This document shows positions 46,443-53,987 of a stretch of DNA of 64,000 bases, in pieces. Every line of letters begins with the position of its first letter. Within the stretch, counting starts at the first letter, position 1. Below the pieces are notes generated by a model that was not told where the DNA came from, did not search any database, and was given only the letters and a program-made list of their open reading frames with translations. Source of the DNA: Hydrogenophaga sp. (GTDB lineage Bacteria; Pseudomonadota; Gammaproteobacteria; Burkholderiales; Burkholderiaceae_C); contig NZ_JAUSCF010000006.1 in assembly GCF_030651625.1 (NCBI RefSeq), forward strand, positions 248,001-312,000, read 5' to 3'. The position numbers and the translations under genes are program-made.

Positions 46443-46955
46443 TCAGGTCTTGGGTGCGACACGGATGGTGCCGCGCATGCCAGCTTCGAAATGGCCGGCG
46501 ATCAGGCAGGCAAATTCAAAATCGCCCGGTCGGTTGAAGGTCCAGACGATGTCGCCCTGCTTGCCGGGCGGCACATGGGCCATGTAGGGTTCTTCGTGTT
46601 CCATGTTGGGGAATTTTTTCATCATCTCGGCGTGTTCGGCCAGTTCGGCCGAGGTGCCGATGACGATCTCGTGCATGACCTTGCCCTTGTTGACCGCCCG
46701 CAGGCGCAGGGTCTCGCCCTCTCGCACGTTCAGGTGGCTGGGGCTGAGCTTCATGTCGTCGGTCATGAGGATCTGAACGGTGCGCTGGGCCTGGCGCGGT
46801 TCGGCGGCGATGCCCCACGGTTTCTGCTCCTTCACGACCGGCCCGGCGGGCTTGCCGTGTGCCTCACCGTGGGCATGGGCAAGCGTGGAGCCGAGCGCCC
46901 AGGGCAGGGCGAGCAGGCTGAGCTGGAACTGGCGGCGGCTGGGGGTGTGCTTCAT
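46443..46955 (-). CDS. Plastocyanin-like cupredoxin
   Basis: A 170-residue exported blue-copper-type protein with a signal peptide (LSLLALPWALGSTLAHA). The copper site can be read off: His in GKVMHEIVIG and the Cys-x4-His-x4-Met set in FACLIAGHFEAGM. The N-terminal segment is His-rich (AHAHGEAHGKP). It lies 17 bp after the multicopper oxidase gene and probably serves as its electron-transfer or copper-delivery partner in the periplasm. The role is inferred from the family and operon. Confidence 0.92.
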   Translation of the reverse strand: MKHTPSRRQFQLSLLALPWALGSTLAHAHGEAHGKPAGPVVKEQKPWGIAAEPRQAQRTVQILMTDDMKLSPSHLNVREGETLRLRAVNKGKVMHEIVIGTSAELAEHAEMMKKFPNMEHEEPYMAHVPPGKQGDIVWTFNRPGDFEFACLIAGHFEAGMRGTIRVAPKT

Positions 46956-46972
46956 GCGGTTTTCCTATGGAT

Positions 46973-48376
46973 TCAATGGTTGTGACCGGTGCCGGCCTGG
47001 GGTTTGCGGGCGGTGGCGTTGGCGGGCTGGACTGTTGCGGCGGGTCGGCTGGCCGCAGGTGCGTCGCCGGTGTCGACCAGGCGGGCCTGCGTGCCGGGTG
47101 GCATGGGGTACCAGCCCGGGTCGGTGTAGTCGCCGGGCTTCTGGTCGGCACGCACCTTCAGCATGGTGAACATGCCGCCCATTTCAATGGGGCCGTAGGG
47201 GCCGGTACCGGTCATCATGGGGAAGGTGTTGGCGGGCAGTTCCATTTCCATCTCCCCCATGTCGGCCATGCCGCGCTCGCCCATCACCATGTAGTCGGGC
47301 ACCGCGCGCTGCAGGGGCGCGACCAGACCGCTGTGGTCCACACCGATCATGGTGGGTACGCTGTGACCCATGGCGCCCATGGTGTGGTGGCTCTTGTGGC
47401 AGTGCATGGCCCAGTCGCCAGGTTCGTCGGCGATGAACTCCAGCTGCCGCATCTGACCCACCGCCACGTCGGTGGTGACCTCGGGCCAGCGCGAGCCTTT
47501 GGGCGTGGGGCCGCCGTCGGTGCCACTCACCTCGAATTCGATGCCGTGAATGTGGATCGGGTGGTTGGTCATGGTGAGGTTGCCCACGCGCACGCGCACG
47601 CGCTCGCCCAGCCTGGCCACCAGCGGCGAAATGGCCGGGAACACGCGACTGTTGAAACTCCAGATGTTGAAGTCCAGCATGGTGTTGATCTGGGGCGTCA
47701 TGCTGCCGGGTTCCACATCGAAGGCATTGAGGAGGAAACAGTAGTCCCGCTGCACGTCTTCGATCAACGGGTGCTTCTGGCGCGGATGGGTGACCCAGAA
47801 GCCCATCATGCCCATGGCCATCTGCACCATCTCGTCGGCGTGCGGGTGGTACATGAAGGTGCCGGGGCGCTTGGCCTCGAACTCGTAGACGAAGGTCTTG
47901 CCTGGCGGGATGGCGGGCTGGTTGACACCGCCCACGCCGTCCATGCCGTTGGGCAGGCGCTGGCCGTGCCAGTGGATGGTGGTGTGCTCGGGCAGGCGGT
48001 TGGTCACATAGATGCGCACCTTGTCGCCTTCGACCACCTCGATGGTGGGTCCGGGGCTCTGCCCGTTGTAGCCCCACATGTTGACGAGGAAACCGGGTGC
48101 CATTTCGCGCACCACCGGCTCGGCCACCAGGTGGAACTCCTTCACACCGTTGTTCATGCGCCAGGGCGTGGTCCAGCCGTTGAGCGTGACCACCGGGTTG
48201 TAGGGCCGGCCAGCGCCGGTCACGCCGGGTGGTGTCCAGGGGCCGGCGGTATCGGCCGAGGTCTGCTGCACCGCTTCGGGAATGGCCGCCAGCGCCACGC
48301 GGCTCACGCTGGTGGCGACCACGGCGGTGGCGGCGGCACCGGCGAAAAAATGTCTTCGGTTGAATGTGTGGTTCAT
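46973..48376 (-). CDS. Multicopper oxidase (copper-resistance type)
   Basis: A 467-residue periplasmic oxidase, expected to oxidise Cu(I). The N-terminus has a Tat-type signal (NRRHFFAGAAATAVVATS), consistent with export after copper loading. The copper motifs are all present: HWHG (TTIHWHGQRLPNGMDG), MYHPHADEM, HPIHIHGIEFE, and the T1/T3 motif HCHKSHHTMGAM with an axial Met. The C-terminus is Met- and His-rich (MADMGEMEMELPAN, GTGHNH). It overlaps the 45-residue ORF upstream by 4 bp and is shorter than the ~600-residue PcoA/CopA proteins. Confidence 0.94.
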   Translation of the reverse strand: MNHTFNRRHFFAGAAATAVVATSVSRVALAAIPEAVQQTSADTAGPWTPPGVTGAGRPYNPVVTLNGWTTPWRMNNGVKEFHLVAEPVVREMAPGFLVNMWGYNGQSPGPTIEVVEGDKVRIYVTNRLPEHTTIHWHGQRLPNGMDGVGGVNQPAIPPGKTFVYEFEAKRPGTFMYHPHADEMVQMAMGMMGFWVTHPRQKHPLIEDVQRDYCFLLNAFDVEPGSMTPQINTMLDFNIWSFNSRVFPAISPLVARLGERVRVRVGNLTMTNHPIHIHGIEFEVSGTDGGPTPKGSRWPEVTTDVAVGQMRQLEFIADEPGDWAMHCHKSHHTMGAMGHSVPTMIGVDHSGLVAPLQRAVPDYMVMGERGMADMGEMEMELPANTFPMMTGTGPYGPIEMGGMFTMLKVRADQKPGDYTDPGWYPMPPGTQARLVDTGDAPAASRPAATVQPANATARKPQAGTGHNH

Positions 48377-48510
48377 GTCAGTGATGCCCCGCCGCCCGAA
48401 AGCGCTGACGCATGCGCTCGGGGAGCAGCGAACGAGGTAAGCGTGGGGGCTGTTTCAATGGAGTGATTCATGGAGTTGCGGACGGTCTCGACGTTGCGTG
48501 GTGGGTCCAT
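48373..48510 (-). CDS. 45-residue ORF coupled to the multicopper oxidase
   Basis: ATG 48510 is preceded by GGGAGG with 8 bp spacing, a better ribosome-binding site than many genes here have. The product (MDPPRNVETVRNSMNHSIE to ALSGGGASLT) has no signal peptide, helix or metal motif I recognise. Its start overlaps the tolC-like stop region, and its stop overlaps the oxidase start by ATGA. It may exist mainly to couple translation of the oxidase. Too short for family assignment. Confidence 0.5.
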   Translation of the reverse strand: MDPPRNVETVRNSMNHSIETAPTLTSFAAPRAHASALSGGGASLT

Positions 48511-48511
48511 G

Positions 48512-49954
48512 TCAATGTCCTCCCGCCGAAGCCGCGCCCGCGCCGGTGGCAGTCGGGGCATCGGGGCCGGTGTAGTCGGCACCGGCCAGCAGGGCCTGCC
48601 AGTCGCTGTGCGCACGCCAGAAGTCGCGCCGCGCCTGCAGGGCCGTGTCGAGCGACCCGATGCGCTCGCGGGCGCTGGCCAGCAGGTCCCAGCTGCTTTG
48701 CAGCATGCCGTTGTAGCGCAGCAGGGTTTCCTGTTCCAGCGCAGTCTGCAGCTTGCTCACCACGTCTTGCGCCTGCCGGGCGCTGGCATGGCGCAACCGC
48801 ACCTGTGCCCAGGACTCTCGCGCCATCGATCGGCGCTGTGCAGCCTTGTTCAGCAATTTGGCCTGGGCCTGTACCGCGCCATCCAGGGGGTGGTCGCGCA
48901 ACAGGGCGAGATCGTCCAGATGGGGCGCGGTGGCAAGGCCCGCGCCAGCCTGTTCAGGCATGGCTTGCAGGGCGGCTTCGGACGCCTTGACCCAGGCATC
49001 CCAACGGCCGCCGCTCAGCCCCGCAAAGCGCCGCTGGGCGTCTTGCAAGGCCTGTTCCAGCGTCGGGTGGCTGCGCAGCACTGCGCTCTCGATGTCGGCC
49101 TCGGCCAGACCGGGGCCGGGCAGCGCGTTCACGGGCAGAGCGGGCAGGCTGTCGGGCAGTCGCTGGTCCAACTCGGCTACCGAGGCCGCATCCCACAGGC
49201 CCATCAGGCCGGCGAGTTTTTCACGCGCTTGCAGGGAGGCGATCTGGGCATTGGCCGCGGCCTGCCAGGCGCTGGCTTCGGTCAGTTGTTCGCGCATGAG
49301 TTTGGCGTGGCTCCAGTTGCCGGCCTGAACCATGCGGCGACCCAGTTCGCTGCCCACCTGGGTGGCGTCCAGCACTTCGCTCGCATGCCGCGCGGCCTGT
49401 CGCGCTGCGACCGCGTCGATCCAGGCTCTTTCGAGCGCACGCCGGTGCTGGGCGAAGGCCACCTGCACCTCGGCGCGCGCCAGCGCGTTCATGCCTGTGC
49501 GGGTGTACAGGTCGGGGCGATGCCGCAGCGACATGCGCAGCGCTTCACCTACGCCCAGAGAGCCAGCGTTGGCATTGGTGGGCAAAGGGGTGGGGCGCAC
49601 CCGATCCGGGTTGGCGGCCTCCCAACGCAGCAGGTCGATGTGGCCTCGAGGGAACTCGGCCACCCGTTCGTTGGCGCGGCGCCATATCTCGCGCGCCTGC
49701 TGTATGTCAGCCGGCGCTTCCACTGGCTGCGGGCTGCCCGGCGTGGGCAGGGTCAGAGTGGGCGGGGCTGGAACGGTGGCGGTTGGATCAGCGGCCAGCA
49801 GGCCCGGAACCGGGGACGTCTGGCCCCAGGCGGGGCTGGCCCCGGCTGCCATCAGCGCAACCATCAGCGCGGGCAGTAGGTGAGGAGGGCGCCATCGACG
49901 GACAGGGTCGACGAGAGGCGCGTTGGGCGGCGAACGCCGCAAAAAACAGGTCAT
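48512..49954 (-). CDS. TolC-like outer-membrane protein of the copper locus
   Basis: A 480-residue outer-membrane efflux-type protein starting at ATG 49954 (MTCFLRRSPPNAP) with GGAG 6 bp upstream. A signal peptide is visible (LPALMVALMAAGASPAWG). Two OEP-type repeats follow: GEALRMSLRHRPDLYTRTGM with ARAEVQVAFAQHRRALERAW, and ESAVLRSHPTLEQALQDAQ. The long heptad-rich helices match the family. No lipobox cysteine is seen, unlike the NodT protein elsewhere in the window. No pump or adaptor gene is in the operon, so its partner must be elsewhere or it acts differently. Confidence 0.85.
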   Translation of the reverse strand: MTCFLRRSPPNAPLVDPVRRWRPPHLLPALMVALMAAGASPAWGQTSPVPGLLAADPTATVPAPPTLTLPTPGSPQPVEAPADIQQAREIWRRANERVAEFPRGHIDLLRWEAANPDRVRPTPLPTNANAGSLGVGEALRMSLRHRPDLYTRTGMNALARAEVQVAFAQHRRALERAWIDAVAARQAARHASEVLDATQVGSELGRRMVQAGNWSHAKLMREQLTEASAWQAAANAQIASLQAREKLAGLMGLWDAASVAELDQRLPDSLPALPVNALPGPGLAEADIESAVLRSHPTLEQALQDAQRRFAGLSGGRWDAWVKASEAALQAMPEQAGAGLATAPHLDDLALLRDHPLDGAVQAQAKLLNKAAQRRSMARESWAQVRLRHASARQAQDVVSKLQTALEQETLLRYNGMLQSSWDLLASARERIGSLDTALQARRDFWRAHSDWQALLAGADYTGPDAPTATGAGAASAGGH

Positions 49955-50033
49955 GAGCATCTCCAGGAGCACTGAACAGCGCCCGCCTCAAGCCCAGATC
50001 AGTGAGCGGCGGACGCACTTCGGGTGTGTGTGC

Positions 50034-50429
50034 TCAGGAAATGGGTGGCTTGATGCCTCTGTGGGGTTCCGAACTGGCGAAGTGCTCGACGGGCGGCACC
50101 AGCAAGCGGTGTTCAAGCGGTAGCTGCAATTCTGGCGGCACGGCACGTGTCATGGCCGGCCCGTTGCACAGGTCGCAAACCGCGTGCTGGTGCTCCGGGG
50201 TGTCGGCAGGGCTGTGGTCGCCATGCGCCGCATGGTGCGGCGATGTGCCGTGGGTGCCTTCGTGCGCGGGCGCCGCAGTGGCCAGGTGATCGGGGCCGGG
50301 CATGCCCTGGGTCGCAGCTTGTACATGCTCATGTGTCGGCATCGTGGTCATGGCAACCGCCATGGCGTCACCCACCAGGCCACGCAGTGGCAGGAGGGCG
50401 ATCATGAAGACGAGCAGCAGGCGACGCAT
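50034..50429 (-). CDS. His-rich exported protein, first gene of the copper operon
   Basis: Starts at ATG 50429 (MRRLLLVFMIALLPL), inside the track ORF. The 131-residue product has a signal peptide (cleavage near GDAMAVA) and then about 55 residues rich in His (HEGTHGTSPHHAAHGDHS, EHQHAV), and the pair CDLCNG, a CxxC motif. It resembles DUF2946-like exported proteins. The composition suggests copper binding in the periplasm. It is divergent from merR and first in the operon, so it is probably strongly induced. Confidence 0.78.
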   Translation of the reverse strand: MRRLLLVFMIALLPLRGLVGDAMAVAMTTMPTHEHVQAATQGMPGPDHLATAAPAHEGTHGTSPHHAAHGDHSPADTPEHQHAVCDLCNGPAMTRAVPPELQLPLEHRLLVPPVEHFASSEPHRGIKPPIS

Positions 50430-50467
50430 GGTGATGAATGATACGGCGCTGGTGCTTTGGTTCCCGT

Positions 50468-50485
50468 TGGGGCACATTGGCCCCA
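50468..50485. promoter_or_regulatory. Inverted repeat in the merR–copper operon spacer
   Basis: TGGGGC-ACATTG-GCCCCA in the 156-bp spacer between the divergent merR and His-rich genes. It could be the MerR operator, but I could not define the long-spacer promoter (19–20 bp between −35 and −10) typical of MerR targets, so this is tentative. Confidence 0.4.
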
Positions 50486-50585
50486 GCTGTCAGAGGGAGA
50501 TCATGGCAGTAGGGAAGCCACTGGCCGTGGGAAAAATGCTGCCGCCAGACCGACAATGTGGCCAGATCACTGAAGGAGACAGGTT

Positions 50586-50972
50586 TTGCGCATCGGAGAA
50601 CTGGCCCGTTTGACGGGCACCACGCCCAAGGCCATTCGTTTGTACGAGGCTCGCGGTCTGATGGGTGCTGTGACACGTCAGGGCAGCTACCGGCAGTATG
50701 GCGATGAAGACGTGGCCCGGGTGCAGCTGATTCGCAAGGCACAGGCGCTGGGCTTTCGCCTGGTTCAGCTGGATGGATTGGCGCAAATGCACACGCCAAA
50801 GGGATGGTCGCGCATGGCCGCCTTGCTGGAAACGCGCCGTGCAACCGTGGCGAAGGAGTTGCTGCAACTGCAGCAGGTGGCCGAGCAGATCGCGGAGCTG
50901 GAAGCGACGCTGCGCAAATGCGACGCGGTGGGTGCGCCTTTGTTGCCGTCTTGTGACGCGTTGACCCTTTAG
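50586..50972 (+). CDS. MerR-family regulator (metal-sensing type)
   Basis: A 128-residue MerR protein with a TTG start (MRIGELARLTGTTPKAIRLY) preceded by AAGGAGA. The helix-turn-helix and wing are complete (YEARGLMGAVTRQGSYRQY), and the dimerisation helix runs to ATLRKC. The C-terminal loop has two cysteines (RKCDAVGAPLLPSCDAL), separated by 10 residues; CueR has two with 7 between. The position opposite the copper operon suggests Cu(I) sensing. The altered spacing leaves another metal or ligand possible. Confidence 0.88.
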   Translation: MRIGELARLTGTTPKAIRLYEARGLMGAVTRQGSYRQYGDEDVARVQLIRKAQALGFRLVQLDGLAQMHTPKGWSRMAALLETRRATVAKELLQLQQVAEQIAELEATLRKCDAVGAPLLPSCDALTL

Positions 50973-51028
50973 CGGGACGATGCCGCCAGAGGTTGAACCT
51001 GTCTTGCCTTGCAGCGCCGAGCGTCACA

Positions 51029-52039
51029 TCAACCCAGAACCTGCGCTGCGGCGAAGGCATACAGCGGAATACCGAACAGAATGTTCAGTGGGAACGTGAT
51101 GCCCAGCGAAAGGCCGAAGTAGATCGAGGGGTTCGCTTCCGGGATGGCATAGCGCAACACAGCGGGCACGACGATGTAGGAAGCGCTGGCCGAGAGCACC
51201 ATCAACAAGGCGGCATCGGCTGCAGGCAGTTGCAGCAGCACAGCCAGCGCCAGCGCGATCGATGCGTGCACCAGCGGCCCCAGGCTGGCGTAGGCGATCA
51301 GTGCAGGCGACTGGCCGCGCACAGAGCCGAAATTCCTCGCCACCATGAGTCCCATGTCGAGCAGAAAGAACGCCAGCATGCCTTTGAAGAGATCGTTTGA
51401 GAAAGGTGCCATCACGGCACTGCCGGCATCGCCACTGAGATAACCGATGGCCATGGCACCGAGCAGCAGCAGGTGCGCGCCGTCGGTGAACGATTCGTGA
51501 AGAATTTTGCCCAGGGGTGGGGTGCTGCTGGACCCGCCCATTGTGGCAACGACCGCGCCGCCAGACGGTGAGAGCGAAACGGCGTTTTGTTGCGTGTGCC
51601 GCAGCATGTTGGCCAGCAGCACAGCCATGACGATGGCTGGCGACTCCATGACCACCAGCGCCACGGCCATGTGGCCGCCCGGGCTCATGTGGCTGGCTTC
51701 CAGGTATTGCATGGCAGTCACGAATGTCACGGCGCTCACCGAACCGTAGGACCCCGCGATCGCCGCTGCATCAAAGCGCGACACACGGTTCTTCAGCAAC
51801 TGGTAACCCAGTGCAGGCACGATGAAAGCCATCAACATCGCTGCCGCCAGGCTCACCATCACAGAGGGGCTGAAGCCGGACTGCGCCAGCGCAAACCCAC
51901 CCTTCAGACCCAGGGCCATCAACAGGTAGAGCGACAAGAACTTCGCGATCGGTGGCGGAATTTCGAGATTGGATTTGAGCGCGCCGGCCAGCACGCCAAA
52001 GAGGAAAAAGAGAATCGCGGGATCGAGCAGGTTTTGCAT
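51029..52039 (-). CDS. SbtA-like sodium-dependent bicarbonate transporter
   Basis: A 336-residue inner-membrane protein of the SbtA family, starting at ATG 52039 (MQNLLDPAILFFLFG); the track adds 8 residues. It has about ten membrane segments in two inverted halves (PPPIAKFLSLYLLMALGLKGGFA; later NDLFKGMLAFFLLDMGLMVA), joined by a Ser/Gly-rich cytoplasmic linker (LSPSGGAVVATMGGSSST). Substrate is bicarbonate by family. Divergent from a CbbR-like LysR gene, so it probably supports carbon fixation or carboxylation. No SbtB-type PII gene is adjacent. Confidence 0.88.
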   Translation of the reverse strand: MQNLLDPAILFFLFGVLAGALKSNLEIPPPIAKFLSLYLLMALGLKGGFALAQSGFSPSVMVSLAAAMLMAFIVPALGYQLLKNRVSRFDAAAIAGSYGSVSAVTFVTAMQYLEASHMSPGGHMAVALVVMESPAIVMAVLLANMLRHTQQNAVSLSPSGGAVVATMGGSSSTPPLGKILHESFTDGAHLLLLGAMAIGYLSGDAGSAVMAPFSNDLFKGMLAFFLLDMGLMVARNFGSVRGQSPALIAYASLGPLVHASIALALAVLLQLPAADAALLMVLSASASYIVVPAVLRYAIPEANPSIYFGLSLGITFPLNILFGIPLYAFAAAQVLG

Positions 52040-52087
52040 GGGGTTTGTCCTTCTGGCGCCCATGCTATGGAGCTAAATACATTAAGT

Positions 52088-52128
52088 AAAATCGATTTTT
52101 AGATATGAATAAATAGATAAAAGTCTAT
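52088..52128. promoter_or_regulatory. Two dyads in the sbtA–lysR spacer
   Basis: In the AT-rich 87-bp divergent spacer there are a perfect 12-bp palindrome AAAATCGATTTT (52088–52099) and ATAGA-TAAAAG-TCTAT (52113–52128), which reaches the lysR start codon. They are candidates for LysR binding and autoregulation. Function inferred. Confidence 0.5.
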
Positions 52129-53026
52129 GAATATCACCTTTCGACAGCTTCGACTCTTTCTCGCGCTGGCAGACACCGGTAGCGTCAGCCGAGCGGCGCG
52201 AGCGTGTCACGTGACCCAACCCACGGCGTCCATGCAGTTGAGGGAGGTGTCCGAATCGGTGGGGGTGCCGCTCTATGAGGTGATTTCCAGGCGCGTGCAT
52301 CTCACCGAGGCGGGCAGGGACCTCGCCAGAACCGCGCGCTCCATTGCGGACGATTGGGCCGCATTCGAACAGCGGATCGACGCGACCAAGGGCCTGACGC
52401 GCGGCCAACTGAGGGTGGCTGTTGTGAGCACCGCGAAGTACTTCGTGCCGCGCCTGCTCGGCACTTTTTGTGCACAGTACCCTGAGATCGACATTTCACT
52501 GGAGGTCTTGAACCGCGACGGGGTTGTTCAACGGCTGCGAGACAACCAGGACGACCTCTACATCATGTCGACGCCGCCCACCGACATCGACCTCGAGGAT
52601 CAGGTGGTGATGCCGAATCCGCTGGTGGTGATTGCTGCGAACGCGCATCCCTTGGCCAGGCGGCGCCAACTTGAGCTGGCCGATCTGAGCTCTTTGCGCT
52701 TTATCTTGCGTGAGCGTGGATCGGGTACCCGCATGGCGGTGGACGCCCACTTCAAGCGCTTCCGGTTCAAGCCGAACCTCCGCCTTGAACTGGGCAGCAA
52801 CGAAGCCATCAAGGAAGCCGTGGCCGGGAACCTGGGCGTGTCCGTCATCTCCAGCCACGCCCTGCATGGTCTGGCCCATGAGCACGGCGTGTCGGTCCTC
52901 AATGTTGCGGGATTTCCCATTGAATCCCACTGGCACGTGGTCCGCCAGAAGGGCAAACAAGCCTCGCCCGTGGCCAGGGTGTTCATGGAGCACCTGATCG
53001 CCCAGTCTGGCAAATGGACCCGATAA
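52127..53026 (+). CDS. LysR-family regulator, CbbR/CmpR-like
   Basis: A 299-residue LTTR. The start MNITFRQLRLFLALADTGSV is the usual CbbR/CmpR-like form, followed by ACHVTQPTASMQLREVSESV. The effector domain starts at LRVAVVSTAKYFVPRLL and has LGTFCAQYPEIDISLEVLNR, as in CbbR homologues. It is divergent from the bicarbonate transporter with an AT-rich dyad-containing spacer. The probable role is to sense carbon or redox status and control the transporter. No rubisco genes are in the window. Confidence 0.9.
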   Translation: MNITFRQLRLFLALADTGSVSRAARACHVTQPTASMQLREVSESVGVPLYEVISRRVHLTEAGRDLARTARSIADDWAAFEQRIDATKGLTRGQLRVAVVSTAKYFVPRLLGTFCAQYPEIDISLEVLNRDGVVQRLRDNQDDLYIMSTPPTDIDLEDQVVMPNPLVVIAANAHPLARRRQLELADLSSLRFILRERGSGTRMAVDAHFKRFRFKPNLRLELGSNEAIKEAVAGNLGVSVISSHALHGLAHEHGVSVLNVAGFPIESHWHVVRQKGKQASPVARVFMEHLIAQSGKWTR

Positions 53027-53133
53027 ATCCGCTGATGTGGGCTGATCCAAAGCGTCCAGGCCGCGACCATGCCTTGACTCTGTCCCGCGGGGCAGACCCA
53101 CACTGCCGTCTTTCTTTCTTCTGGAGATGATGG

Positions 53134-53763
53134 ATGGCAAAAAAAGTGCTCGTGGTGCTGGGGCACCCGGCTGCGAACAGTCTGTGTGCGCGCATCGCCC
53201 GTGCCTATGCCGACGGTGCACGGGACGGAGGTGCCGACGTGCGCATGCTGGCGTTGGGCGAACTGCAGTTCAGCCCGTTGCTGGCGGCAGGCTACCGGGA
53301 AGAACAGTTGCTGGAGCCCGACCTGCAACAGGCACAGCGGGACATCCTGTGGGCCGAGCATCTGGTGTGGGTGTACCCGGTGTGGTGGGGGGGCATGCCG
53401 GCTTTGCTCAAGGGCTTCATCGACCGCGTGTTCCTGCCGGGTTTTGCATTCCGCTACCGCAAGGGCAGCCGCGCGTGGGATCGGCTTTTGGCAGGACGCA
53501 CCGCTGAATTGCTCGTGACCATGGATTCACCGCCCTGGTACTACCGGTGGGTGACCCGCATGCCCGCCCATGTACAGATGAAGCGCGCCATTCTGGATTT
53601 TTGCGGTGTCGGACCGGTGCGGGTGCACAGCATGGGTCCGGTGCTGGGTGCGTCGGATGCGCGCAAGGCCGACTGGCAGGCGCAGGCGCGCAGACTGGGC
53701 GAGCGGCAGGGTGTGTCCGCTTGCGGGCGGTGGTGGCCTCTGTCGGCTGTGTGGTGCCGTTGA
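53134..53763 (+). CDS. Flavodoxin-fold NAD(P)H:quinone oxidoreductase
   Basis: A 209-residue FMN or FAD-dependent reductase of the NQO1/KefF-like family. The N-terminus has KKVLVVLGHPAANSLCARIA; the flavin-binding block is LVWVYPVWWGGMPALLKGF followed by IDRVFLPGFAFRY. Gly-Met-Pro takes the place of the usual flavin-contact residues. A two-electron quinone-reduction role is inferred. The start lies after CTGGAGATGATGG. It is downstream of the lysR gene on the same strand, with 107 bp between them. Confidence 0.9.
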   Translation: MAKKVLVVLGHPAANSLCARIARAYADGARDGGADVRMLALGELQFSPLLAAGYREEQLLEPDLQQAQRDILWAEHLVWVYPVWWGGMPALLKGFIDRVFLPGFAFRYRKGSRAWDRLLAGRTAELLVTMDSPPWYYRWVTRMPAHVQMKRAILDFCGVGPVRVHSMGPVLGASDARKADWQAQARRLGERQGVSACGRWWPLSAVWCR

Positions 53764-53987
53764 TCACGCCTCGCGGATTGCAGGAGCCACACATTTGGCG
53801 AACAGACCATAACGCCTGTACACACGGTTTTCCGCCATGCATGCAACAGCAGGTTTCGGCGGACAGGGGCTCAGGGGGCGGTGCGCGCCATGCCGATATC
53901 GACATGGAGGGCAGCGCATGGGATGGACCGTCCGCTGAACCGGCCAAGCAAACCCTCTGAGCTCAGGTTTGCTCGGGACGTTGCAGT

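Noticed and set aside
46967-48466. 499-residue plus-strand ORF
   Set aside because: Exact antisense of the multicopper oxidase; composition (His, Val, Gly-rich) reflects the complementary strand.
50503-50613. Short plus-strand ORF between the His-rich gene and merR
   Set aside because: It runs into merR out of frame, has no clear ribosome-binding site and covers the likely promoter region.
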